Positions 20,000 to 29,776 are shown, numbered from the stretch's first letter. The stretch: 61,919 nucleotides of DNA from an uncultured Clostridia bacterium (GCA_947628615.1 CANRAO010000008.1:1-61919); one strand, 5' to 3'. Notes: a model not told the origin generated them from the sequence alone. Translations and numbers: made by a program.

Positions 20000-21478
20000 T
20001 TATATTATGAAACATATAAGTCCTGAACAGCCCTCGTTGATAATACGTTCTACAGCTTCGCTCAGCTTTTGCCTTGCTTCAGGCGGCAGTTTATGCAGCT
20101 TGTTGTGCAGACCTTCGTTTACAAGCTCATTCAGCGACTTGCCGAAAATGTTAGACGCCCATATTTTTTCTGGCGATTCTTCAAAGTCGTTCAGCATATA
20201 AAGAACCAGCTCTTCTGATTGCTTTTCGCTGCCTACGATTGGGTTAATTTCCGTAGTGATATTAGCTTTCATCATATGAATTGACGGGGCGGTGGCTTTT
20301 AATTTTACACCGTACTGACCGCCTTGCTTTATTATTTCTGGCTCATCTAAAGTCAGCTCTTCGGTTGAGGGCATAACGATTCCGTAACCTGTTGCTTCTA
20401 CCTCTTCCAAAGCACTTTCAAATTTTTCGTAGGCATTCTTGATTTTTATTAATTTCAGTATCTGAGGAAGCAAGTCGCTTTCATCATTAATATCAAGATG
20501 AGTGGCTTCCCCGATTATCTTGAAGAATAAATTGCTGTTAAGCGTAATATTCATAACAACAGTGCCTTTTCCTAAGTCCATTTGCTCGATAAAGCAGTTT
20601 GCAATGTTTTCATTTACGCTTATATAGTCTACGCAGTTTTTCACCTCACGAATATGTTCTAAGTTTTTTGTGGCTTCTTTTATAGATGTGAAAATGTTTT
20701 CTTTAAGCCAGTGTGTTTTTTCAAGCGTATTTATCCACTTGGGCATATTTATGTTTATTTCTCTGATAGGGAACTCATAAAGAATCTGTGAAATGATTTC
20801 CATAATGTCAGCTTCGTCAAGGTCAAGACAGTTTACTGCCATAACTGTTGTATTATATTTTTCCCTAAGCTCCTCACAAAGATTTTGAGACGCCTCAGAT
20901 CTAGGTTCAAGGCAGTTTAAGAGAACAACAAATGGCTTATTGATTTCGCAAAGTTCTTTAATAACACGCTGTTCGCTTTCTTCATATTCGTCTCGGGGAA
21001 GATCTGTTATACTGCCGTCTGTAGTCACAACAAGACCGATAGTGGAATGTTCTGAAATTACTTTCTGAGTTCCGATTTCCGCCGCCATATTGAAAGGTAC
21101 CTCTTTGTCAAACCAAGGGGTGTTTACCATTCTAGGGGCTTCGTCCTCAAAATAACCCACTGCGCTGGGAATAACATATCCTACGCAGTCTATCATTCTT
21201 ACAGAGAATTTTGCTCCGTCGTCAAGAGTAAGTTCAACTGCGTCTTCGGGGATAAATTTAGGTTCGGTTGTCATAATTGTTTTGCCGCCGGCAGACTGCG
21301 GAAGCTCATCAATAGCTCTTTCCTTTACATACTCGTTGTCGATATTTGGAATAACCAGAGTTTCCATAAATTTTTGAATGAAGGTTGATTTTCCTGTTCT
21401 CACAGGACCTACAACGCCTATATAAATGTCTCCGCCTGTACGTTTGGCAATATCTGAATATATCTTTTCGCTGTTCAT
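20000..21478 (-). CDS. spoIVA: Stage IV sporulation protein A, spore-coat basement ATPase
   Basis: 492 residues, the length of the Bacillus subtilis protein. Walker A GPVRTGKST with Lys30; the C-terminus ends in GCSGLICFII, as expected for SpoIVA. It hydrolyses ATP to polymerise on the forespore surface, where SpoVM anchors it. GGAGG lies 9 nt before the ATG at 21478. Transcribed 15 bp downstream of the sipL-like gene, presumably as one mother-cell operon. Confidence 0.95.
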   Translation of the reverse strand: MNSEKIYSDIAKRTGGDIYIGVVGPVRTGKSTFIQKFMETLVIPNIDNEYVKERAIDELPQSAGGKTIMTTEPKFIPEDAVELTLDDGAKFSVRMIDCVGYVIPSAVGYFEDEAPRMVNTPWFDKEVPFNMAAEIGTQKVISEHSTIGLVVTTDGSITDLPRDEYEESEQRVIKELCEINKPFVVLLNCLEPRSEASQNLCEELREKYNTTVMAVNCLDLDEADIMEIISQILYEFPIREININMPKWINTLEKTHWLKENIFTSIKEATKNLEHIREVKNCVDYISVNENIANCFIEQMDLGKGTVVMNITLNSNLFFKIIGEATHLDINDESDLLPQILKLIKIKNAYEKFESALEEVEATGYGIVMPSTEELTLDEPEIIKQGGQYGVKLKATAPSIHMMKANITTEINPIVGSEKQSEELVLYMLNDFEESPEKIWASNIFGKSLNELVNEGLHNKLHKLPPEARQKLSEAVERIINEGCSGLICFII

Positions 21479-21493
21479 CAATATTTACCTCCT

Positions 21494-23044
21494 TTAGTCG
21501 AGTATAGGAATGAGAAGCATTCCCCGTTGAAGTTTTGTGCTGTCTGACAGTTCGTTTTCCTGAGCAATAGCAGATACCGATGTTGAGAATTTTTTTGCTA
21601 TTTCCCATATATCCTCGTCCTGCTCGGCATAATACAGCTTAACCGCATAGCAGTTTTCTTTGCTTTTGATGCTGTCTTCGTTTACGTTTATACTTGTAAT
21701 CAGCTTTCTTGTGTCAAGTTCTTTTATATATCCGCTTATGAACAGCTCTGCTTTTATCTCAATTTTATCTGAAGAAGCTATTGTAAACGTACAGTTGTCT
21801 ATATATACATTAAGGTCGGCAGTTGAATTTTCATCGACCTTCATATCAAGGCAGTGCTCAAAGGAAATTGTATCTTCGATATATAAAGGACAGTTGTTTT
21901 CATCTTTTGCAATTGCCCCGATTTCAATGTTTCCGAATACGATAAAGGTTTTCTTTTCTATATTGTATTTGCTTTGAATATTAAACGGCTTTGCCCAAAC
22001 GTCAACTGCGGAATTTATCTCAGCGTCATTGCAAGTAAGTTCCGCCTTTATTGTTCGGTTTTCTTTTATCTCAATAGGCTTTTTTTCCAGCTTGATATCA
22101 GCGCAGTCATAATTGCACATATATTTTGTTGAATAGGCGTCAGTTGCAAGCTCCAGGGTGTCGTAGCGAAATGCAATACAATTTACAAGAAGAATGATCT
22201 CGCACTCTATTTCGCTTGTGTCGCTTGATTTGTTGGGAATAAGGTCTAGAGATGCTATTGAAATATTTGTCATGGCCTCGTATTGTTCGGTTATTCCGTC
22301 AATATCTATAATTTGGCTGAATGGTATAGAAAACTTAACAGTTTCAATTTTCTGAGGCTCATCATTATCAATCTCGCAGTTGTAAAGCAGAGATATCTTT
22401 GCCTCTCCCTTTATAATCAACTTATTTGCAATTATTTTTTTATCAAAGCTGTTTACAATGCAGTCGGACTTCACAACTGAATTGATTTTGCCCTTTGTTT
22501 TGCTTAGTTCAATTTCTTCGGTTATTGTAATTCTCTTAGCAGCGGTTAGTCTTTTAGCTGGGAAGGTCACATATTCCTTTTTAAGCTGTACGTTAAGACC
22601 TTTAGCGCTTGAAATTATATCCGTTGACTTTTCACATTCAAGAATCACCTTAGTGCTGACAGCACCCCTTATGTCCAGCCTTCTTGAATTTACAACTCTG
22701 CAGTTTACATAGTCAGTAGACGGTGTGATTTTAAAGCACGGATTTTCAGGAGAGCATGAGAGGTCAACGGTTTTGGTGTAATTTTGCTTTTGCTCAATGC
22801 AGTTAATACTTGACGATTCGTTCGATAAGTAAAGAATTTTTATAGACAAAGTTAAATCAAAGATAAGTTTTTCACCGTTTACGCTGTGAGAAATTACCTT
22901 TGGATAAAAAGAACACTTCAAAATTCTGAATATATCGGGAAGATAGTCGGGAAGTATGTAATCAAGCTCAACAGATTGTTCGCAGCTTCCGTCGAATGCA
23001 ATTTCGTTTGATATAAAGCTTTCGTGATCTAGTGTTAAATCCAT
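21494..23044 (-). CDS. sipL: SipL-like SpoIVA-interacting coat protein (DUF3794 repeats plus LysM)
   Basis: 516 residues. Repeated beta-rich DUF3794-type segments (about 1-450; ILPDYLPDIFRILKC at the front) and a C-terminal LysM domain (about 465-515: KLYYAEQDEDIWEIAKKF...LQRGMLLIPI). This arrangement, together with adjacency to spoIVA, matches Clostridioides SipL, whose LysM domain binds SpoIVA and brings coat to the forespore. AAAGGAGG precedes the ATG. Confidence 0.88.
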   Translation of the reverse strand: MDLTLDHESFISNEIAFDGSCEQSVELDYILPDYLPDIFRILKCSFYPKVISHSVNGEKLIFDLTLSIKILYLSNESSSINCIEQKQNYTKTVDLSCSPENPCFKITPSTDYVNCRVVNSRRLDIRGAVSTKVILECEKSTDIISSAKGLNVQLKKEYVTFPAKRLTAAKRITITEEIELSKTKGKINSVVKSDCIVNSFDKKIIANKLIIKGEAKISLLYNCEIDNDEPQKIETVKFSIPFSQIIDIDGITEQYEAMTNISIASLDLIPNKSSDTSEIECEIILLVNCIAFRYDTLELATDAYSTKYMCNYDCADIKLEKKPIEIKENRTIKAELTCNDAEINSAVDVWAKPFNIQSKYNIEKKTFIVFGNIEIGAIAKDENNCPLYIEDTISFEHCLDMKVDENSTADLNVYIDNCTFTIASSDKIEIKAELFISGYIKELDTRKLITSINVNEDSIKSKENCYAVKLYYAEQDEDIWEIAKKFSTSVSAIAQENELSDSTKLQRGMLLIPILD

Positions 23045-23089
23045 ATAAATGTCATCCTCCTTTGGAATGTTTTAGCTTCTTCCTTTAGC

Positions 23090-23117
23090 ATTATATTCAC
23101 ACATTTTTAAGTTATGC
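23090..23117 (-). promoter_or_regulatory. Possible sigma-E-type promoter of sipL-spoIVA
   Basis: On the minus strand GCATAAC and AATATAAT are separated by 13 bp, close to the mother-cell sigma-E pattern (ATA-rich -35, CATACAAT-like -10). No sigma-A -35 is as well placed. Support is moderate, since the -10 lacks the C. Confidence 0.4.
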
Positions 23118-23183
23118 ATATAATAATAGATTATTTTATTGGCGAATAATTCGGTCAATTTTAACAAATATGGTATACGGCTA

Positions 23184-23213
23184 TTTACAAAACCATATAT
23201 GTTGTGGTATACT
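23184..23213 (+). promoter_or_regulatory. Probable promoter of the topoisomerase pair
   Basis: TTTACA, 18 bp, TATACT, about 75 bp before the ATG at 23288. The octamer TGGTATAC occurs at 23171 and again overlapping the -10. Confidence 0.45.
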
Positions 23214-23287
23214 ATAATAAATATGTATAAATAATATAAAATTAGGATAAATAAATTCATAAGAACAAATGAAAGGGATATGTTTTC

Positions 23288-25276
23288 ATGGCAAAGAAAA
23301 ATAATAACTATGATAACGAAGCCATTACATCTTTAAAAGGAGCAGACCGTGTTAGAAAGCGTCCTGCTGTAATATTCGGCTCCGACGGTCTTGAAGGCTG
23401 CAAGCACTCAGTCTTTGAAATTTTGTCAAATTCTATCGACGAGGCAAGAGACGGCAACGGCGACAAGATAATACTTACTAAATACAGAGATAACGTTATT
23501 GAAGTTGAGGATTTTGGGCGTGGCTGTCCTGTAGATTTCAACAAAAGCGAGAATTGCTATAACTGGGAGCTTGTTTACTGTGAGCTTTATGCAGGAGGAA
23601 AGTATAATAATAATTCTGGAGATAATTATGAGTTTTCTCTCGGACTTAACGGATTGGGTGCATGTGCGACGCAGTATGCGTCAGAGTTTATGGACGTAGA
23701 GGTTTACAGAGACGGATATAAATATAATCTTCATTTTGAAAAGGGAGAAAACATCGGAGGCTTAGAAAAAGAGCCTACAACAAGAAAAAAGACAGGTACA
23801 AAAACCCGTTGGCGAGCAGATTTAGATGTCTTTACAGATATTAATATAGAGAATGAGTATTTTGAAGATATACTTAAAAAGCAGGCGGTAGTGAATCCGA
23901 ATGTAAAGTTTGTTCTGAGAATTCAGAACGAAAGAGGCTCGTTTGATGAAAAGACTTATTTTTATGAAAACGGAATATCCGATTATGTTTCAGAGATAGT
24001 AAATGGTGAGAATTTAACGTCAATTCAGACCTGCTATGCCGACAGAAAGGGAAAGGATAGAGAGGATAAAGAGGAATACAAGGTAAAGCTGGGCGTTGCA
24101 TTTACCTTTTCAAATAAGGTGAAGTTCTCAGAGTATTATCATAACTCTAGCTTCTTAGAGCATGGAGGTTCTCCTGAAAAGGCTGTCAGACAGGCATTTC
24201 GCTCGCAGATAGACAGTTATTTAAAGCAGAATAACAAATATACAAAGAACGAAAAGCCAATTACTTTTGAGGACGTTGAAGATTGTCTGGTACTGGTTTC
24301 AAGCTCTTTTTCGACACAGACCTCTTATGAAAACCAGACAAAAAAGGCAATTACAAATAAATTTATATATGACTGTATGACCGACTTTTTAAAGCATCAG
24401 CTTGAGATATATTTTATTGAAAACCCCGACGAAGCAATAAAAATTGCAGAGCAGGTTTTGATAAACAAGCGAAGCAGAGAGAAGTCGGAAAAAACAAGGC
24501 TTAATCTAAAGAAGACTCTTTCACAGTCAATGGATCTTGCCAATATGGTGGAGAAGTTTGTAGACTGCCGTACTAAAGACGTTTCAAGGAGAGAGCTTTA
24601 TATTGTTGAGGGAGATTCAGCACTCGGTGCAGTAAAGCTTGCAAGAGACGCTGAATTTCAGGCTGTTATCCCTGTAAGAGGAAAGATTCTCAACTGTTTA
24701 AAAGCCGATTATGACAAGATATTTAAAAATGAGATAATAACCGATCTTATAAAGATACTCGGCTGCGGAGTTGAGGTCAAATCAAAGGCAAATAAAGAGA
24801 TTTCGCTTTTTAACCTTGACGCTTTAAAATTCAATAAAATAGTTATATGCACTGATGCTGATGTTGACGGATTTCAGATAAGAACTCTGATACTTACAAT
24901 GCTATACCGTCTTACGCCTACTCTTATTGACAAGGGATATGTATATATAGCAGAATCGCCTTTATTTGAGATAACCACTAAGGATAAGACATACTTTGCG
25001 TATGATGAAAGAGAAAAGACAGAAATTCTGTCAATGATAGGTGATAAGAAGTATACTTTACAGCGTTCAAAAGGCCTTGGCGAAAACGAGCCGGAGATGA
25101 TGAATCTTACAACAATGAACCCTGAAACCAGAAGGCTTATACAGGTGCTTCCTCATGAGGAAATGGAGCATACTTCGTTTATGTTTGATATGCTGCTGGG
25201 TGATAATCTTCAGGGCAGGAAGGAATTTATATCGATAAACGGACATGATTACTTAGAGATGGCTGATATATCGTAA
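23288..25276 (+). CDS. Divergent type IIA topoisomerase ATPase subunit (ParE/GyrB-like)
   Basis: 662 residues. GHKL ATPase: Glu in SNSIDEA, VEDFGRGCPVD and GLNGLGACA; then transducer domain; TOPRIM with YIVEGDSALGA and CTDADVDG; C-terminal QRSKGLGENEPEMM. Hydrolyses ATP to drive DNA strand passage with the next gene. Departures from ordinary gyrase or topoisomerase IV include EGDSALGAVKLARD in place of EGDSAGG and a distinctive front (AITSLKGADRVRKRPAVIFG), so it appears to be an additional paralogous clade rather than the housekeeping gyrase. AAAGGG upstream of ATG. Confidence 0.88.
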   Translation: MAKKNNNYDNEAITSLKGADRVRKRPAVIFGSDGLEGCKHSVFEILSNSIDEARDGNGDKIILTKYRDNVIEVEDFGRGCPVDFNKSENCYNWELVYCELYAGGKYNNNSGDNYEFSLGLNGLGACATQYASEFMDVEVYRDGYKYNLHFEKGENIGGLEKEPTTRKKTGTKTRWRADLDVFTDINIENEYFEDILKKQAVVNPNVKFVLRIQNERGSFDEKTYFYENGISDYVSEIVNGENLTSIQTCYADRKGKDREDKEEYKVKLGVAFTFSNKVKFSEYYHNSSFLEHGGSPEKAVRQAFRSQIDSYLKQNNKYTKNEKPITFEDVEDCLVLVSSSFSTQTSYENQTKKAITNKFIYDCMTDFLKHQLEIYFIENPDEAIKIAEQVLINKRSREKSEKTRLNLKKTLSQSMDLANMVEKFVDCRTKDVSRRELYIVEGDSALGAVKLARDAEFQAVIPVRGKILNCLKADYDKIFKNEIITDLIKILGCGVEVKSKANKEISLFNLDALKFNKIVICTDADVDGFQIRTLILTMLYRLTPTLIDKGYVYIAESPLFEITTKDKTYFAYDEREKTEILSMIGDKKYTLQRSKGLGENEPEMMNLTTMNPETRRLIQVLPHEEMEHTSFMFDMLLGDNLQGRKEFISINGHDYLEMADIS

Positions 25277-25378
25277 ATGATATAGAGTAAATATTTGTAT
25301 GTTCTATTTGAGATTTTTCCGTGAAACATATTGCAGTAAAATTGTTGTTGGAACGGCTCGTAAATAAATGAAAAAAGA

Positions 25379-25397
25379 GCCTTTGATATGCAAAGGC
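25379..25397 (+). promoter_or_regulatory. Hairpin just upstream of the topoisomerase A ribosome site
   Basis: GCCTTTG-ATATG-CAAAGGC, a perfect 7-bp stem ending 2 nt before the GGGGAG Shine-Dalgarno. It may act as a processing or standby element; it is not followed by a T-run. Confidence 0.5.
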
Positions 25398-25413
25398 GTG
25401 GGGAGTTAAATTA

Positions 25414-27654
25414 ATGGCAAGGAAAAAGAAACAAGATGAAAAAAAGAAGATTCCAGAGGTAAACGCGTATATAGAGGGTGCAGGTCAGGTCGTTGAGGAG
25501 AGAATTACAGAAACCCTTGAAAAAAACTATATGCCGTATGCTATGAGCGTTATAGTATCTAGGGCGTTTCCGGAGATAGACGGATTCAAGCCTTCTCACA
25601 GAAAGTTACTTTACACAATGTATAAAATGGGGCTGCTCACAGGTGCAAGAACAAAATCAGCTAATGTTGTTGGTCAGACTATGAGACTTAACCCTCACGG
25701 CGATGCCGCTATTTATGAGACTATGGTAAGGCTCTCAAGGGGAAACGAAACGCTTTTGCATCCGTATGTTGATTCAAAGGGCAATTTCGGTAAGGCGTAT
25801 TCAAAGAATATGGCATATGCAGCTTCACGTTATACCGAGGTTAAATTAGACCCCATCTGTAATGAGCTATTCCGTGATATTGACAAGGACACTGTAGATT
25901 TTATTCCGAACTATGACAACACTATGCAGGAGCCTACGCTTTTGCCAGCGTCATTTCCGTCAATTTTGGTAAATGCAAATGTCGGAATCGGTGTTTCAAT
26001 GGCAAGCTCTGTTTGTTCATTTAATCTTTCTGAAATATGCGAGACTACTATTTCATTGATGAAGAATAAGGATTTCAATATTTTAGAGACATTAAAAGGT
26101 CCTGATTTTTCAACGGGAGCATTTATGCTCTATGATGAGGACGAGCTAAAAAAAATATATGAAACAGGCAGAGGATCAGTCAAAGTACGTGCAAAGTATA
26201 ACTATGATAAAAGCGATAACTGCATTGAAATAACAGAGATTCCGCCGACTACTACTATAGAAGCAATAATTGAAAAGATAGTATCTTTGATAAAGCTAGG
26301 TAAAATCAAAGAGATTCAGTATATAAGAGACGAAACCGATTTGAGCGGACTTAAAATCACTATTGACCTTAAAAGGGCGACCGATCCTGACAAGCTGATG
26401 CAAAAGCTGTATAAAATGACTCCCTTGCAGGATACATATTCTGCAAACTTCAATGTGCTTGTCAATGGTTATCCAAAGGTTATGGGCGTTTATGAGATAT
26501 TGGACGAGTGGATAAAGTTCAGAATAGGCTGTGTAAAGCGCAGAGTTTCATTTGATTTAAAGAAAAAGCAGGACAGACTTCACCTATTGAAAGGACTTTC
26601 AAAGATTCTGCTTGATATTGATAAGGCTATCAAGATCATTCGTGAAACAAAAGAAGAGGCAGAGGTCGTTCCGAACCTTATGATTGGGTTTTCTATTGAC
26701 GAAATTCAAGCGGAGTATGTTGCTGAAATCAAGCTCCGTCATTTGAATAAGGAGTACATCTTAAAAAGGTTGCAGAATATTGAACAGCTTGAGACCGACA
26801 TTGCGGATATGGTTGATGTTCTCGACAGCGAAAGACGTATCAAAAAGATTATAATTGACGAGTTGAGCGAGGTATCTAAAAAATACGGAAAACCCAGAAA
26901 AACTCAGTTCTATTATGTTGACGATATTGAGGATTATGTTGAGACTGAGGAAGTGCCGGAATATAAATGTACTGTTTTTCTGTCAAAGAGCGGATATTTC
27001 AAAAAGATTACTCCTCAGTCACTTAGAATGGCGAATACTCAAAAGCTAAAAGACGGTGATGTCATTTCTCAGGAAATCGAAATAACAAACAAATCAGAGC
27101 TTCTGTTTTTCACTGACAAAGCCACCGTATATAAATCAAGGGCATCACAGTTTAACGATACAAAGGCAAGCGCTATGGGTGATTATATTCCCGCGTCGTT
27201 AGGCTTCGATGACGGTGAGAATGTAAGATATATGGTTGCCACGACAGATTACAGCGGATATATGATATTTGTGTTTGAAAACGGCAAGGTAGCCAAGGTT
27301 CCTCTGAAGGCTTATGAAACAAAGACTAACAGAAAAAAACTTTCAAAGGCTTATGGTGCTAAATCCAGACTTGTTGAAGCGTTTCACATAACTGATGATG
27401 TAAACCTTATGCTTAAATCCACAAACAGCAGGGTGATTATATTTAATACAGGTATGCTTTTGCCAAAGACTTCAAGGGATACTATAGGGGTTCAGGCACA
27501 GACGCTGAAATCTAAAAATACACTTGATAAAGCGTTTATTGTCGATGACAATACCCTTAAAGTCATGTCGAAATATAAAACAAAGAATATTCCTGCTGCG
27601 GGCAGCTTTGCCAAGGATATGGAAGATCCTGATCAAATGCAGTTATCACTGTAA
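25414..27654 (+). CDS. Divergent type IIA topoisomerase cleavage subunit (ParC/GyrA-like)
   Basis: 746 residues. Breakage-rejoining domain with catalytic Tyr140 in AASRYTEV, the FKPSHRKLLY segment, coiled coil, and a C-terminal beta-propeller-like region (about 500-735) whose GyrA-box is not evident, as expected for ParC-type enzymes. The quinolone region reads PHGDAAIYE: Ala98 sits at the position of E. coli GyrA Ser83 and Glu102 at Asp87. Paired with the ATPase gene upstream (137-bp gap holding a hairpin). Confidence 0.9.
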   Translation: MARKKKQDEKKKIPEVNAYIEGAGQVVEERITETLEKNYMPYAMSVIVSRAFPEIDGFKPSHRKLLYTMYKMGLLTGARTKSANVVGQTMRLNPHGDAAIYETMVRLSRGNETLLHPYVDSKGNFGKAYSKNMAYAASRYTEVKLDPICNELFRDIDKDTVDFIPNYDNTMQEPTLLPASFPSILVNANVGIGVSMASSVCSFNLSEICETTISLMKNKDFNILETLKGPDFSTGAFMLYDEDELKKIYETGRGSVKVRAKYNYDKSDNCIEITEIPPTTTIEAIIEKIVSLIKLGKIKEIQYIRDETDLSGLKITIDLKRATDPDKLMQKLYKMTPLQDTYSANFNVLVNGYPKVMGVYEILDEWIKFRIGCVKRRVSFDLKKKQDRLHLLKGLSKILLDIDKAIKIIRETKEEAEVVPNLMIGFSIDEIQAEYVAEIKLRHLNKEYILKRLQNIEQLETDIADMVDVLDSERRIKKIIIDELSEVSKKYGKPRKTQFYYVDDIEDYVETEEVPEYKCTVFLSKSGYFKKITPQSLRMANTQKLKDGDVISQEIEITNKSELLFFTDKATVYKSRASQFNDTKASAMGDYIPASLGFDDGENVRYMVATTDYSGYMIFVFENGKVAKVPLKAYETKTNRKKLSKAYGAKSRLVEAFHITDDVNLMLKSTNSRVIIFNTGMLLPKTSRDTIGVQAQTLKSKNTLDKAFIVDDNTLKVMSKYKTKNIPAAGSFAKDMEDPDQMQLSL

Positions 27655-27686
27655 CATAAAAAGGTTACAAAAATTAATAGTTTTGT

Positions 27687-27720
27687 ATCTGCTCGGTTAA
27701 GTGCCCGGGCAGATTTTTTG
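27687..27720 (+). terminator. Terminator after the topoisomerase pair
   Basis: ATCTGCTCGG pairs with CCGGGCAGAT (one G-U), followed by TTTTTG. Confidence 0.88.
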
Positions 27721-27809
27721 TTTAATTTGCAAAAAAAGCTGCATATTAATTCATATACTAATACCTATAAAGAAACCATTTGTTATATTATATTTAGACA
27801 AAAAATGAT

Positions 27810-27856
27810 ATATTTCATAATAATTTTATAGCAACTTGAATAAAATTATGAAATAT
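27810..27856. repeat. Long AT-rich inverted repeat upstream of the pseudokinase promoter
   Basis: ATATTTCATAAT(AAT)TTTAT at 27810-27829 pairs with 27840-27856 across a 10-nt loop. The core TTTCATAAT recurs as a third copy at 27887-27895, 22 bp before the -35. No T-run follows, so an operator is more likely than a terminator. Apart from these repeats nothing else is seen between 27721 and 27917. Confidence 0.6.
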
Positions 27857-27917
27857 TTTCAATTATTACAGAATAGATACAAATTGTTTCATAATGTCTA
27901 CAATTAGTTTAAACTTG

Positions 27918-27946
27918 TTGACTTTGATTAATAATGTTGTTATCAT
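27918..27946 (+). promoter_or_regulatory. Promoter of the pseudokinase gene
   Basis: TTGACT, 17 bp, TATCAT: 10 of 12 consensus positions; GGAGG and the ATG follow at 27972 and 27982. Confidence 0.7.
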
Positions 27947-27981
27947 AAGTTACACGAGAAAGTATGTTTACGGAGGCTTTT

Positions 27982-29754
27982 ATGGAAAATATTCAAAATC
28001 TCTGTATGGGATGTATGAATGAATTGGAGGAGGATGGAACTTGCAGTTATTGTAACTACAATGCAGATTCGCCGTATCTTCAATCATACCTACCGCCGAA
28101 GTCTATGCTTGATGATGATAGATATATAGTAGGAAAGGTTTTATCGTATAACGGTGAAGGTGCGTCGTATATCGGTTATGATACGGTCACTTCTTCTAAG
28201 GTCGTTATACACGAATATATGCCTGACACACTTTGTTCAAGAACAAAGCAAAGTCCTAAGATTATGGTAAAAACCGATTCTCTAAATAAGTACAAGACAT
28301 ATATGTCGGAATATGCAGAGCTTAATAAATCATTATCCAGAATGAGAACTCTTTCGCATCTTGTTCCTGCAATAGATATGTTTGCTGAGAATAATACAAT
28401 GTACGCAATTTCAAAATATGTTGAAGGAATTTCACTCAAGAAGTTTTTGCAGGGTAACGGGGACAGGCTCAGTTGGGAACAGATTAAAAAGATTTTTCCG
28501 CCGATTTTTACAACTCTTAGTCTTATTCACAATTCGGGAATAATTCACGGTGGAATTTGCCCTGACAACATTCTTGTAACGCCAAAAGGTGAATTAAAGC
28601 TGATTGGTTTCAGCATAAGTGCGACAAGGGTAGAAAATTCCGATTTGTCGTCAGAACTTTATCCAGGCTATGCTGCTCCTGAACAGTATAATTCCTTGGA
28701 CTGGCTGGGTACTTGGACTGATGTTTATGCAATTGCGGCTGTACTTTACAAAATGCTTACTGGAGTTTTGCCGCCTAATGCCGCTTCAAGAAAACAGGCT
28801 GATAATATTATTGATTTAAGTCAGATGAGCATAAATATTCCACAGAATGTTTCTAGGGTAATTATGCAGGCTTTAAGAGTAAATCCTGAAACAAGAGTTC
28901 AGACTATTACCGAGCTTGTTACAAGACTCTTTGAACAGCCCGAATATGTAGTTGAGCATAAAAAAGGTGCTACACAAACTATACATGTAGATACATCTGA
29001 TCAACTAGTAAATAACTATAACGAAGATTACGATAATGATAATGACGATGATAACGAAGAAGCTGAAAAGAAAAATCTTATACCTACTGTCGTTGGTTCG
29101 GTAGCACTCGCTCTGCTTGTCGGAGTGGGATTGTTCTTTTTGGCAGAGATGTTTACAGGAGGCGGAGATCAAAGCGTCTCCAGTACTGTATCAAGCAATA
29201 TAACGTCTGTAACAGTTAAAGAGGAAACAACGTCGGCTGAAGGTAGTGATGTAAGCTCAGATTCTTCAAGTCAAGTTGACTATGGAACAGGTGCAGTTAT
29301 GCCTGATTTGAAGGGTCTGGAATATGAAAACGTCAGAGAATCAATTGAAAACGATTTTAACATTGAAATCAAGGAAAAGAAAAGCAAGAAATATGCTGCG
29401 GGTATTATTATAAAGCAGAGTATTCCTGCCGATGTTGAGTATGATCCTGCTAGAAAGAATACATTGAAACTCACTATATCAACCGGAAGCGGCGAATCAA
29501 GCAGTTATGATGATAATTCATCTGAGTTGTATTCAGATTCCTCGTATACCGACAAACCAGTCATTCCTGATTATTCAGGGTACACAAAAGACAGCTATGG
29601 AGAGGTTTTATCAAATCTCGGTATAACATACGTTTTTTCTTTTGCTGAAAGCGATAGCGTGCCTTCGGGTAATGTTATATCAACAAGCGTTCCTGTAGGA
29701 CAGGAGTTTGATACAACATCAGATGATGTATTGACAGTAACTATAGCTCAGTAG
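27982..29754 (+). CDS. Zinc-ribbon PASTA pseudokinase (membrane protein)
   Basis: 590 residues. Order: N-terminal zinc ribbon (C8-x2-C11, C21-x2-C24); a Ser/Thr kinase fold (about 45-320); an acidic Asn/Asp stretch; one membrane helix near 370; and two extracellular PASTA domains (about 435-510 and 525-590). All three key catalytic positions are changed: the VAIK lysine is His77 (VVIHEYMP), the HRD Asp is Gly191 (IIHGGICPDN) and the DFG Asp is Gly209 (LIGFS). The fold-keeping motifs PGYAAPEQY and TDVYAIAAVLY remain. A phosphotransfer-dead sensor or scaffold that may bind muropeptides and cooperate with PrkC is an inference. GGAGG 6 nt before the ATG; its own promoter. Confidence 0.88.
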   Translation: MENIQNLCMGCMNELEEDGTCSYCNYNADSPYLQSYLPPKSMLDDDRYIVGKVLSYNGEGASYIGYDTVTSSKVVIHEYMPDTLCSRTKQSPKIMVKTDSLNKYKTYMSEYAELNKSLSRMRTLSHLVPAIDMFAENNTMYAISKYVEGISLKKFLQGNGDRLSWEQIKKIFPPIFTTLSLIHNSGIIHGGICPDNILVTPKGELKLIGFSISATRVENSDLSSELYPGYAAPEQYNSLDWLGTWTDVYAIAAVLYKMLTGVLPPNAASRKQADNIIDLSQMSINIPQNVSRVIMQALRVNPETRVQTITELVTRLFEQPEYVVEHKKGATQTIHVDTSDQLVNNYNEDYDNDNDDDNEEAEKKNLIPTVVGSVALALLVGVGLFFLAEMFTGGGDQSVSSTVSSNITSVTVKEETTSAEGSDVSSDSSSQVDYGTGAVMPDLKGLEYENVRESIENDFNIEIKEKKSKKYAAGIIIKQSIPADVEYDPARKNTLKLTISTGSGESSSYDDNSSELYSDSSYTDKPVIPDYSGYTKDSYGEVLSNLGITYVFSFAESDSVPSGNVISTSVPVGQEFDTTSDDVLTVTIAQ

Positions 29755-29776
29755 TTTGAGGTTAATCGGAAATTAC

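Noticed and set aside
25379-25416. A fourth hairpin-bridged start at the topoisomerase A gene
   Set aside because: The stem lies upstream of the Shine-Dalgarno, and the spacing from GGGGAG to ATG is already normal.
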